Origin: a bacterium
GTDB lineage: Bacteria > Armatimonadota > UBA5829
Length of the DNA stretch: 64,000 nt
Reading direction: 5' to 3'
Assembly (NCBI GenBank): GCA_021372295.1
Contig: JAJFUS010000023.1
Location: 1-64,000, forward strand
The translations under genes and the position numbers were made by a program. The notes beneath the pieces were generated by a model, which had not been told where the DNA came from, ran no database searches, and saw only the letters and a program-made list of their open reading frames with translations. Shown here piece by piece: positions 17,805-25,806 of the stretch (position 1 is the first letter of the stretch; each line of letters opens with the position of its first letter).

Positions 17805-20800
17805 ATGAAGAATCAGTTGTTTAGTAGGTTTGCAGTATCTTTGCTTGGAATATTTTTGATTGTGGTTTCTCCGGCTATGGGGGCTGTCAGGTTTACGCAA
17901 GAGTTTGCTCCACAGGAATCCTGTGTGGCGCAGCCTGAGAAGCAATATCGGCAAGAGATATGTCTTAATGGCCAATGGCAGTTTCAGCCCGTAGACATTG
18001 GCAACTCTGGGCAGTGTCCACCTGTGCTTTCGTTGCCGAGAGACAATGCTTGGGAAAAGACACTCATCAAGATACCTTCTCCCTGGAATGTAAATTCGTT
18101 TGCCGAGGGTGATGGCGGCGATTTTAGATGTTTTCCCAGCTATCCGAAATCGTGGGAAAGTGTTCAGATGGGTTGGCTAAAACGCACTTTCGACGTGCCT
18201 GACGCCTGGCGGGACAGACGCATTATTTTAAAATTCGAGGCCGTTGCAGGCGACTGTGAAGTTATCGTCAATGGCCGCCATGTAGCGCACAACTTCGACA
18301 GCTTTCTTCCGTTTCAGGTGGATATCACTGATGCTGTCCGGCGCAACGCCGATAATGAATTGCTGGTCGGTGTTAGAAAATCGTCATTGTTCGACAAAGC
18401 CGGTAAATTTGGCAGGTTTACTTACCCGACCGGTTCATTCTGGGGCATGCACGTTATCGGTATCTGGCAAGATGTCTACTTGCTGGCCGTGAGCCAGGTA
18501 CATATTGATGATGTGTTCGTTCAGCCGCATGTGGACAAAGATAATCTCAAGCTTTCAGTCCGCACGATTAACAACAGCGGTTCCACAAGAAACATCAAGT
18601 TCACCGCTAAAGTATATCAATGGATTTCAAAGTCCGGCAGCGACGTTTTGTCAGCACCTGAGTCCAATTGGAAACTGGCCAGTAAACCAGCTATGAGCTT
18701 TGAGTCGACAAATATTTCAGTGTCGAGTGGATCATCTGCAGAAACGGATCTCGAGCAAGTCGTCAAGGGCTGCTTGAAACTTTGGACTCCTGATTCACCT
18801 AATCTCTATGGCGTAATTGTAGATGCCGTTGAAAACGGTAAAGTAATTGACCGGAAATACGTGCGTTTCGGCTGGAGGCAGTTTGGTATTAAAGGGTCGA
18901 ATGTGACTCTCAATGGCAAACAAATTCAGCTCAAGGGTGATGCTTGGCACTTTATGGGCGTGCCGCAGATGACTCGACGTTACGCTTGGTCGTGGTTTCG
19001 CATGCTCAAAGACGCCAACGCCAACGCTGTCAGGCTGCACGCTCAGCCTTACCCTGGTTTTTATCTGGATGTGGCTGATGAAATGGGGATCATGGTTCTC
19101 GATGAAAGCGCGATCTGGGCAAGCCACTGTGAATTCAATTACGATCCGCCTGAGTTCTGGGAACGTGCGTCAGCGCATATAGATTCGCTTGTGCTGCGTG
19201 ACCGCAATCATCCCAGTGTGTTTGGGTGGAGTTTGTCGAACGAAATACTCGGCGCTCTAGTTTGGGCTAAGCATGCGCCTGACGATTATGCCGAAGAAGT
19301 ATGCGCAAAAATAATCGGTTTGGGTGAACGTGCAAAGCAGCTCGATCCTACGCGGGCTTGGATTTCCAGCGACGGCGACGATGATATGAATGGCCGGCTG
19401 CCTGCAATTACCTCTCATTATCCGAGTGTGGATGGCTGCAAAGCGCTTGCTGAAAGAAACAAACCTTACGCCGTGGGTGAAGCAACACGCGCTTATTACG
19501 GGACTCCCAAAGAAGTCGAACCATTCTTAGGCGACCGCGCCTATGAAAGCACTGAAGGCAGAATGGAGGGAATTGCCATTGAGGCATACAATTTGTTGGC
19601 CGAACAGCGTTCTTCAGCGGCATATTGTTCAATCTTTAACCTGGCCTGGTATGGACTTCAACCCCTTGCAATCGGTCAAAATGATACGAGCCGTGCTCCT
19701 GAGATCACCGATGGCATATTTTTCGACAAATATGTAGACGGCAAGCCAGGCATGCAACCTGAACGCCTTGGGCCGTATACCACAACGCTCAATCCTGGTT
19801 ACGATCCGAAATTGCCGCTTTACGCCTCGTGGCCGCTATTTGACTCGGTGAAAGCGGCGTACACGCCTGGTGAGCTGACTAAATGCCAGTGGGATCATAT
19901 ACGTAAGTCTCCTGAGGCATACAAACCCAGGGCGGATATAGACAAGGTTGGATTCATAGGGGACAAGACAGGAACCATGTATTTCAACCTTTGTTGTGCC
20001 GGAATACCTATTGTCGATGAGAGTTCGACCGGCGATGTGCAATTGCTCGTGATAGACGGCGCCTGGGTGACACCCGGCACTTTGTCCGAAATTAAAGCCA
20101 ACATGGATCGAGTGCTGAGTCGAGGGGGAACGGTGCTTGTTTGGAATCTGCCGCCGGAAAACCTGGCTGCTGTGAACAGTCTTATGCCCTATTCGATAGA
20201 GCTGACTGACCGTTCTGCGGTTTCGCTTGTGAAACGTGGAGACAGCCTGAGTGTGGCCTCTCTATCATTAGCCGATCTGTATACCGCTGAGTCTTCGTCT
20301 CATAAGGTAATTCTTGAGCACGGGATAGGCGGCGAGATGGTGGCAAAAGGGAATGTCATTCTTGAGGCATGCAATGCCGACTGGACGAAGTGGAACGGGA
20401 AGCCCGAATACACAAAGATCGCGAGTTTGATTCGTTCTGAGAGAGAGTCCAAACATTCCGGAGCTGCCATTGTAGAAGTGAATGAAGGCGGAGGGCGTCT
20501 GCTGGTGTCCAATGTTGACTATCATAGTTCCTCGCTTGTCGGAAAAATCATCGGCGCTTTGGGTGTCAAGATGAATGCCTCGCGATCACTGGAAAACAGT
20601 GTTTTTGATGCTGACGGCAATCTAACTCAAGCATTGCTTCTCGGCTGCTTTGGTGCGGACAACTTCGATTCAGCATTCGATACTGATTTTATTCCAATAA
20701 CTGGGAATCCAGTTTCCGGCGACAGGGTGGGAGATCTTGTGTGGAGCATTGCCAAACCGTACGATCGTTTTATCTTCGACATCAATGCTATAGATCCACC

Positions 20801-21152
20801 GGGTCCTCAAAGTAATGCGGCAGCGTACGTGAGCTTCTGGGTATATAGCCCAAGGCCGTTGGATGAACTGTTGGCCGCGCCAAACGTGCCTGTGGTAAAT
20901 ATGTATGCAAGGCCTGATGATGGCGCCAAAGTATGGCTAAATGGAAAAGTGATAGCAGATGAAAAATCCTGCAATTCGCTTCAAGACAGCCAAATCAAAT
21001 GTTCAGCATTGGCTCTGAAAAATGGTTGGAACCATGTAATGATGAAGATTGTTCAAGATACCGGCCTATGGCAGTTTAACACGCGATTGGAATGCAACGA
21101 TATATCATACTATCTGGATATGAAATCGGCACTATCCAAACCCGTGGATTAA
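17805..21152 (+). CDS. Secreted glycoside hydrolase family 2 (beta-galactosidase/glucuronidase-like)
   Basis: This 1115-residue exported enzyme has a Sec signal peptide (residues 1-27, 'LLGIFLIVVSPAMGA'). The N-terminal GH2 sugar-binding jelly roll ('LNGQWQFQP...WLKRTFDVPDAW...FEAVAGDCEVIVNGRHVAHN') is followed by the Ig-like domain, the TIM barrel and long C-terminal domains. The acid/base is the Glu of 'GWSLSNEI' (near 478), and the nucleophile is probably the Glu in 'YAVGEATRAYYG' (near 556). The C-terminal half includes a second carbohydrate-binding-like domain ('YARPDDGAKVWLNGKVI'). Substrate is not fixed by sequence. The gene is followed by a truncated gene start and a terminator. Confidence 0.9.
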   Translation: MKNQLFSRFAVSLLGIFLIVVSPAMGAVRFTQEFAPQESCVAQPEKQYRQEICLNGQWQFQPVDIGNSGQCPPVLSLPRDNAWEKTLIKIPSPWNVNSFAEGDGGDFRCFPSYPKSWESVQMGWLKRTFDVPDAWRDRRIILKFEAVAGDCEVIVNGRHVAHNFDSFLPFQVDITDAVRRNADNELLVGVRKSSLFDKAGKFGRFTYPTGSFWGMHVIGIWQDVYLLAVSQVHIDDVFVQPHVDKDNLKLSVRTINNSGSTRNIKFTAKVYQWISKSGSDVLSAPESNWKLASKPAMSFESTNISVSSGSSAETDLEQVVKGCLKLWTPDSPNLYGVIVDAVENGKVIDRKYVRFGWRQFGIKGSNVTLNGKQIQLKGDAWHFMGVPQMTRRYAWSWFRMLKDANANAVRLHAQPYPGFYLDVADEMGIMVLDESAIWASHCEFNYDPPEFWERASAHIDSLVLRDRNHPSVFGWSLSNEILGALVWAKHAPDDYAEEVCAKIIGLGERAKQLDPTRAWISSDGDDDMNGRLPAITSHYPSVDGCKALAERNKPYAVGEATRAYYGTPKEVEPFLGDRAYESTEGRMEGIAIEAYNLLAEQRSSAAYCSIFNLAWYGLQPLAIGQNDTSRAPEITDGIFFDKYVDGKPGMQPERLGPYTTTLNPGYDPKLPLYASWPLFDSVKAAYTPGELTKCQWDHIRKSPEAYKPRADIDKVGFIGDKTGTMYFNLCCAGIPIVDESSTGDVQLLVIDGAWVTPGTLSEIKANMDRVLSRGGTVLVWNLPPENLAAVNSLMPYSIELTDRSAVSLVKRGDSLSVASLSLADLYTAESSSHKVILEHGIGGEMVAKGNVILEACNADWTKWNGKPEYTKIASLIRSERESKHSGAAIVEVNEGGGRLLVSNVDYHSSSLVGKIIGALGVKMNASRSLENSVFDADGNLTQALLLGCFGADNFDSAFDTDFIPITGNPVSGDRVGDLVWSIAKPYDRFIFDINAIDPPGPQSNAAAYVSFWVYSPRPLDELLAAPNVPVVNMYARPDDGAKVWLNGKVIADEKSCNSLQDSQIKCSALALKNGWNHVMMKIVQDTGLWQFNTRLECNDISYYLDMKSALSKPVD

Positions 21153-21169
21153 TATCGAAAGGAAAGAAT

Positions 21170-21199
21170 ATGTTTAAAAAGGTCCTGATGCCTAGGTAG
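21170..21199 (+). pseudogene. Truncated start of a gene following GH2
   Basis: An AAAGGAAAG ribosome-binding site at good spacing precedes ATG 21170, and the frame reads MFKKVLMPR then TAG. This looks like the first residues of a signal peptide, cut where an IS-end-like sequence begins. It is probably the remains of a third gene of the glycosidase operon (inference). Confidence 0.45.
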
Positions 21200-21222
21200 T
21201 GTATCCGATTTTGTGTAAACTC
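21195..21222 (+). mobile_element. Possible terminal repeat of an IS256-type insertion sequence
   Basis: The stretch GGTAGTGTATCCGATTTTG and following TGTAAAC resembles ends of IS256/Mutator-type elements (GTGT...TTTTGTGTAA). No transposase and no clear matching opposite end are found before 21733, so only a remnant could be present. The call rests on remembered end sequences. Confidence 0.3.
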
Positions 21223-21248
21223 CAGAGTTCTTCATTTAGAATCGGAAT

Positions 21249-21276
21249 GGGCTCGGCTTATAGCCGGGCCTTTATT
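21249..21276 (+). terminator. Rho-independent terminator downstream of GH2
   Basis: GGCTCGGC (21250-21257) pairs with GCCGGGCC (21263-21270) with one G-U pair, a TTATA loop and a following TTTATTCTAT. Confidence 0.75.
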
Positions 21277-21732
21277 CTATAAGATTCTGCTCGGAAATTT
21301 TCCTAATGACATTATTTCTAGACCGCGTTGCACTCCAGTGTTTCGGCTGACCTGGATTATAATGAACGCCATCTGCATCGGCTGCTTAAGGGATGCATAG
21401 ACAAATACTATCATCCTACGCGGACTCACAATAGTCTGGATCATAAACTGCCAAATGTTTTGCTTCTTCAGGTCAGTCTCAAGTGACCGAAACGTTGCTT
21501 TAGTCATGCAGTCGCTGACAAAATTCCCGCCGAAAACATGGATTTTAGGCAGTTCAACAGCTCTGACGAACTTTTTGCAGTAGACAGGGTAAAATGCGTT
21601 CGCCCTGAGAGAAACCCGTCTACACAATTTGCTATCTTTGGTTTATTATATTATCTGGGTTCAAATCCGTGAAGCATATACTGTTAGCTCTACACTATCA
21701 GCTTTCAGCTATCCCGAGGAGATTGAGATAAG
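21277..21732. other. Long non-coding or decayed interval between the two glycosidase genes
   Basis: About 450 bp hold no convincing gene. The minus strand has a 116-codon open frame (21277-21627) with a TTG start and unusual composition that I cannot assign; it may be a remnant. At 21686-21713 four 7-nt units (AGCTCTA, CACTATC, AGCTTTC, AGCTATC) recall the heptamer arrays elsewhere. CCGAGGAG just before 21733 is the ribosome-binding site of the next gene. Confidence 0.5.
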
Positions 21733-23820
21733 ATGTCAAAAACCAGTTTGGTATATCTGACCATCACGTGTGCCGTTTTGATGACTGTACCGACAGCATT
21801 TTTATATGCAACAGGCACAAACATTCCGACAGATCATGCCTTCTCGAATCGTCCTAATACTTGCAATGGAGACAAAACGACCGCAACTTTTTATGACAAC
21901 AATACGCCTAGATCGTATGGAAGCAAATTACGGCAGGACTACCTGATCGGCAATCATATGCTGAGGGCAATCTACGGCTTCACGAATCTTGATGATGAGA
22001 TTGGGTTCACAGTCTATTTGATGTGTGAACCAGGCAAGAATGATCCCGATTTTCCTGCTAAAGGCGCCTTCAGGCTGTGCTTTACAAAGGATGGCCAGGC
22101 GATCGCGTTTCCAGGGCGGATATCATCCTTAAAGAGCGTAAAGACTCTGGCCATGGCAAGCGAAGTGGAAATATCCGCCATGGCTCGTGGCATCGGGGAT
22201 GTGGAGCTGACGAGTTGGATCGCGGAAGATAATCGCACCATCTATTTCGAGATCACTGCAAAAGATACGCGTGATGTCGAATTGCGCCTCGAAAGCGCTT
22301 TTGAGGATTCCAAATCGGTCGACAGAAAAGGCATACCGATCTCACCTGGCGCGCCGATACCCTCGGTAGCAGCAGGCAAATGGGAATTCGCCCTCACATG
22401 GGACGAAACTCCAACATGGGTCGAGAAGATCGATATCATCGAACGACATAATGCTGTAACCGATCGCACCCGTATCTATCTCGACAACACCGCTCTCGCC
22501 GATCGCACAAACGCGCTGGCGCCCATCCTCAGCGCATGCATCAGGAAAGACGGGCGGCTTTCCGCGGGTGCGCATCGAGCATACAATGGCGCATGGATTC
22601 GCGACGGGGTAATGGATAGCATGGGCATGCTCTACGCCGGAAGCGACGACACATGGAATGTGCTCAGTTACCTGCTCTCCAACGTTCCGCCCAAAAAGGG
22701 TCAGATCGAAGAAAACGGCATGCTTATCTTCGGGTTCTATCAATACTGGCTTGCGACCGGCAGCGACAAAGTAAAATCAGTTCTGCCGACACTAATGCCC
22801 TTTGTGTGGGATCTGTTCAGGCCAGAGTGTTACGATAATGCGACAGGCCTTCTTATCAGTTCGACGGAAGGCTATTGGGAGAGACATTGGCTTGGCAGCG
22901 CATGCGAGTTCAGTCAGAACCTATGGGCCGTGATAGCGGCGCGATCATATATCGAGCTGGCAAAAAACCTTGGCTTTGAGGACGACTTCGACACTCTAGA
23001 CGCAAAAGCTGATGCGCTCATGAAAAATATCCCGAGGTTCATCGTCGATGGCCGGTTTGTAAAAAGGCTGCTTCCTGGAGGCGAGGTTCAATGGAAAGGC
23101 ACTGTCATACGCGGATGCTCGCTGGGAGAAAACACATATCATGGACAGTTCGCAAAACCGGAAGACCACAAAGAAACCAAAGCAGAGCTTGATCCAGATG
23201 TGCAGACGTGCGTGTCATGGCTGTGGGGTCTTGCCTCGCCCGATGATCCGGTATGCAAAAAAACCGCCGATGAAATCTGGAAACTGTACGATCAGGATTG
23301 GAGCGGTGGAGGTCTGTCCAGATACAACGTATTCAGCGATCCGGATCGTGAGACGGCAGGACCATGGTTTCTCGCATCGCTTATGATGGCGCGCGCCTAT
23401 GCTTTGCAGCAAGACTGGAAAAGGGTCGGACAAATCATTGACTGGGCTGATCGAGAATTCCTGGGCTGCGGCTGGAGCGAGCGCATATCTCGATGCCATC
23501 CGAGCGATGATCCTGATCGCTATATCCACGAGATACTAAACTGGCCGGCCGGAGAATGGCTGATGCTGGTTTTTCGCGAGGGCGCGGGTCTCTATCCAAC
23601 AGAGCAGGGTCTCTCGATTGTCCCGCATCTACCAAAAGAGCTTTCGGGCTTACAGATCGAAAACTTCAAGTATCGAGGACATCTTTACGATATCGCCTAT
23701 CATGGTGTTGGCTGCAAAATCGAGCGCATCGAGTTTGATGGCAAGGTTATTTCGAGCAATATTTTACCCGCTAAAAATGGAAAGGTAAACGTATATCTGA
23801 CAAGCTCTAAAAAGTTGTAG
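21733..23820 (+). CDS. Secreted (alpha/alpha)6-barrel glycosidase, family unresolved
   Basis: This 695-residue protein has a signal peptide (1-27), an N-terminal beta-rich domain and a six-hairpin barrel from about residue 265. Conserved-looking stretches are 'GAHRAYNGAWIRDGVMDSMGMLYAG', 'ISSTEGYWERHWLGSACEFSQNLWAVIAA' and the C-terminal 'ILNWPAGEWLMLVFREGAGLYPTEQGLSIVPHLPKEL'. The arrangement resembles the GH15/GH63/GH78/GH133-type clan of inverting glycosidases. The acidic residues 'RDGVMD' and 'TEGYWE' are candidate catalytic sites. The substrate is unknown. It lies downstream of GH2, in the same direction but behind a terminator. Confidence 0.8.
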   Translation: MSKTSLVYLTITCAVLMTVPTAFLYATGTNIPTDHAFSNRPNTCNGDKTTATFYDNNTPRSYGSKLRQDYLIGNHMLRAIYGFTNLDDEIGFTVYLMCEPGKNDPDFPAKGAFRLCFTKDGQAIAFPGRISSLKSVKTLAMASEVEISAMARGIGDVELTSWIAEDNRTIYFEITAKDTRDVELRLESAFEDSKSVDRKGIPISPGAPIPSVAAGKWEFALTWDETPTWVEKIDIIERHNAVTDRTRIYLDNTALADRTNALAPILSACIRKDGRLSAGAHRAYNGAWIRDGVMDSMGMLYAGSDDTWNVLSYLLSNVPPKKGQIEENGMLIFGFYQYWLATGSDKVKSVLPTLMPFVWDLFRPECYDNATGLLISSTEGYWERHWLGSACEFSQNLWAVIAARSYIELAKNLGFEDDFDTLDAKADALMKNIPRFIVDGRFVKRLLPGGEVQWKGTVIRGCSLGENTYHGQFAKPEDHKETKAELDPDVQTCVSWLWGLASPDDPVCKKTADEIWKLYDQDWSGGGLSRYNVFSDPDRETAGPWFLASLMMARAYALQQDWKRVGQIIDWADREFLGCGWSERISRCHPSDDPDRYIHEILNWPAGEWLMLVFREGAGLYPTEQGLSIVPHLPKELSGLQIENFKYRGHLYDIAYHGVGCKIERIEFDGKVISSNILPAKNGKVNVYLTSSKKL

Positions 23821-23895
23821 CTTGCTCTCTTGAAATCACAGTCACTGATTCACGCGCAAAACAGCAATACTGCTCAGTTCCGTTGCGTTTTTCTA

Positions 23896-23924
23896 TTGAC
23901 TGATTGCTTCAGCAGTGGTATGCT
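23896..23924 (+). promoter_or_regulatory. Sigma-70 promoter of the STAS/HATPase gene
   Basis: TTGACT (23896-23901) and TATGCT (23919-23924) are separated by 17 nt, 42 bp before the ATG. Confidence 0.75.
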
Positions 23925-23966
23925 AGCTAATATATTGTTAGTACGAATTGCAGGTAAAAAGGGCTT

Positions 23967-24743
23967 ATGCCTAACGCAGTTGGTTCATCGCCTTTATTTG
24001 TAAAAATCGAATCGGATTGTCAAAGACCGTGTGTCAGGTTGTGCGGCAAGGCAGATCAGTCTAATGTCGCACGCATGGTAGATGTTCTGGAGCAAATGGC
24101 AGACGAGCATAGGCAGTGTGTATCTCTTGACTTGCGCGAGCTTGAGTCAATGGACGCTTCTGCGCTGCAAGGCTTTGCCGAGGGCATCGGGGCATTCAAG
24201 GATCGTCACAAGATGCTTCGCGTGGAAGGCATGAACGCCGCAGTCCGGGACGTGCTGGACAGCAACAACCTTACCAGCCTTTTTTGCTGGAATTGCACCC
24301 GCGATTGTTCGCCAGAGACATGTGGAGCGGTGGACTGCTCTTGGAGTATTGACGTATTTACAATGAATTCGGTAATTTCAAGTTGTCGTGAGGCCAGAGA
24401 GCGCGTGGGAAACATGGCCAGAGCGGCGGGCTTTGCCAAGGATTCGATTAACGATATTATGCTTGCCGTCGGAGAAGCCGTGGTCAACGCCGTAAAATAC
24501 GGTACCAACGCCAACCCTGATGCGGCTTTTACAGTCAGTTGTATTTCCACCTCGAAACAGTTTTGTGTATCCGTCAGTGACAACGGCCCCGGTTTCAACC
24601 CTGAAGAAATTCCCAGTTTTGAAGATGCGCTGTTTATGGAGCATGGCCGAGGCGTCCATTGCATGAACGCGGTAATGGACGAAGTCAGCTTCCACTTCGG
24701 TTCCGGCACAACAGTGAGGCTCGTTAAACAGAACAACCGGTAA
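23967..24743 (+). CDS. STAS domain fused to RsbW-like serine kinase domain, with cysteine-rich linker
   Basis: This 258-residue cytoplasmic protein has an N-terminal STAS domain (about 10-100, RsbV/anti-anti-sigma type) with the candidate phosphoserine S65 in 'SMDASALQGF'. A linker with five cysteines follows (C107, C110, C114, C119, C124). The C-terminal HATPase_c domain of the RsbW type has N-box E170/N174 ('GEAVVNAVKYG'), D205 in 'DNGPGF' and 'HGRGVH'. RsbV and RsbW are normally separate partners, so the fusion puts kinase and substrate in one chain. The cysteines could bind metal or an Fe-S cluster (inference). No target sigma factor is adjacent. The 3' end overlaps fni by 20 bp, tail to tail. 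Confidence 0.88.
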   Translation: MPNAVGSSPLFVKIESDCQRPCVRLCGKADQSNVARMVDVLEQMADEHRQCVSLDLRELESMDASALQGFAEGIGAFKDRHKMLRVEGMNAAVRDVLDSNNLTSLFCWNCTRDCSPETCGAVDCSWSIDVFTMNSVISSCREARERVGNMARAAGFAKDSINDIMLAVGEAVVNAVKYGTNANPDAAFTVSCISTSKQFCVSVSDNGPGFNPEEIPSFEDALFMEHGRGVHCMNAVMDEVSFHFGSGTTVRLVKQNNR

Positions 24744-25806
24744 GCGACGCCGAGCGCAGGTCGTCAATACTCTTCGACCCCGTGCAAAACATCACAGTGA
24801 TCAGTTCTTCCCTCAGTTGCGCTATTTTGTCGAAGAGCGTGTCTGGCGATATTGCGGCGCATCTTAAGAACGGCAGCGCCATGCCCGCAACGTCCGCGCC
24901 CAGCGCAATCGACTTGGCGATGTCCTGTCCTGTTCTGACCCCTCCGCTCGCGATGATAGGCAAAGTCGGAGCCAGGCATTTAACCGCCACAAGGCTGTCG
25001 ACCGTAGATATTCCCCACTCTCCCAGCGACTCACCTATGGAGTTCGATCCTCGTTTGCTCTCGACTTTTGCCCACGACGTACCTCCCGCACCTGCAACGT
25101 CGATTCCAGCAACCCCGACATCCGACAATAGGCTCGCGGTTCTCCCAGATATACCATGACCCACTTCTCTAGCGACCACCGGCACATCGATAATGTCGCA
25201 AACCTCACCGATACGCGCCGAAAGCAGCCTGAAATTGACATTTCCGTGCGCCTGAATACACTCCTGAAGAGGGTTAAGATGCAGCATCAGCGCGTCGGCT
25301 CCGATCATCTCGACTACTCGCGAACACGAATCCACACTGCAGCCGTTGTTTAGCTGCACGGCTCCAAGATTCGCAAAGAGCAGAATGTCCGGCGCGATGT
25401 CGCGCACCTGGAACGTCCACTCCAGGTCAGGATTTTCCAGAGCGACGCGCTGACTGCCGACCCCCATCGCCAGCCCAAACTCCTGCGCGGCCTTGGCGAA
25501 CACCCGATTATACTCGGCAGCCTCGGGTGTCCCGCCAGTGATAGGAGAGATCATAAGCGGCATAGAAAGCCGTTTGCCGAAAAGCGTGACCGACGTGTCG
25601 ATGCTATTGCGGTCGATCTCGGGCAGAGCCTCGTGAACGAACGAATATCGCTCAAAGCCCGCCGTGCGAGTGTGAAACTCGACGTCTTCGTGCAACGCCA
25701 CCCAGACATGATCGGCTTTCCGCCTGATATTTTCAGATGCTCTGGCGAATGACAATGTTTTCGCTCCGTTGATTGCGCGGTCTGCCTGATCGTTCCAGAA
25801 CTGCAT
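24724..25806 (-). CDS. fni: Type 2 isopentenyl-diphosphate delta-isomerase (FMN-dependent)
   Basis: This 360-residue flavoenzyme interconverts isopentenyl and dimethylallyl diphosphate. Family landmarks are 'RRKADHVWVAL', 'LSMPLMISPITGGTPEA', 'LAMGVGSQRVALENP', 'HLNPLQECIQAHGN' and 'VAGAGGTSWAKVESKR', then 'IIASGGVRTGQDIAKSIALGADVAGMA'. ATG 25806 has GAGG 6 nt upstream and gives a 74-bp overlap with dxs. The N-terminus is then about 20 residues longer than usual, and a TTG at residue 18 is an alternative start. It is co-transcribed with dxs. Confidence 0.95.
   Translation of the reverse strand: MQFWNDQADRAINGAKTLSFARASENIRRKADHVWVALHEDVEFHTRTAGFERYSFVHEALPEIDRNSIDTSVTLFGKRLSMPLMISPITGGTPEAAEYNRVFAKAAQEFGLAMGVGSQRVALENPDLEWTFQVRDIAPDILLFANLGAVQLNNGCSVDSCSRVVEMIGADALMLHLNPLQECIQAHGNVNFRLLSARIGEVCDIIDVPVVAREVGHGISGRTASLLSDVGVAGIDVAGAGGTSWAKVESKRGSNSIGESLGEWGISTVDSLVAVKCLAPTLPIIASGGVRTGQDIAKSIALGADVAGMALPFLRCAAISPDTLFDKIAQLREELITVMFCTGSKSIDDLRSASLTGCSV

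Noticed and set aside
21277..21627. 116-codon minus-strand frame between the glycosidases as a real gene
   Set aside because: TTG start without ribosome-binding site, no recognisable domain; kept only as part of a possibly decayed interval.
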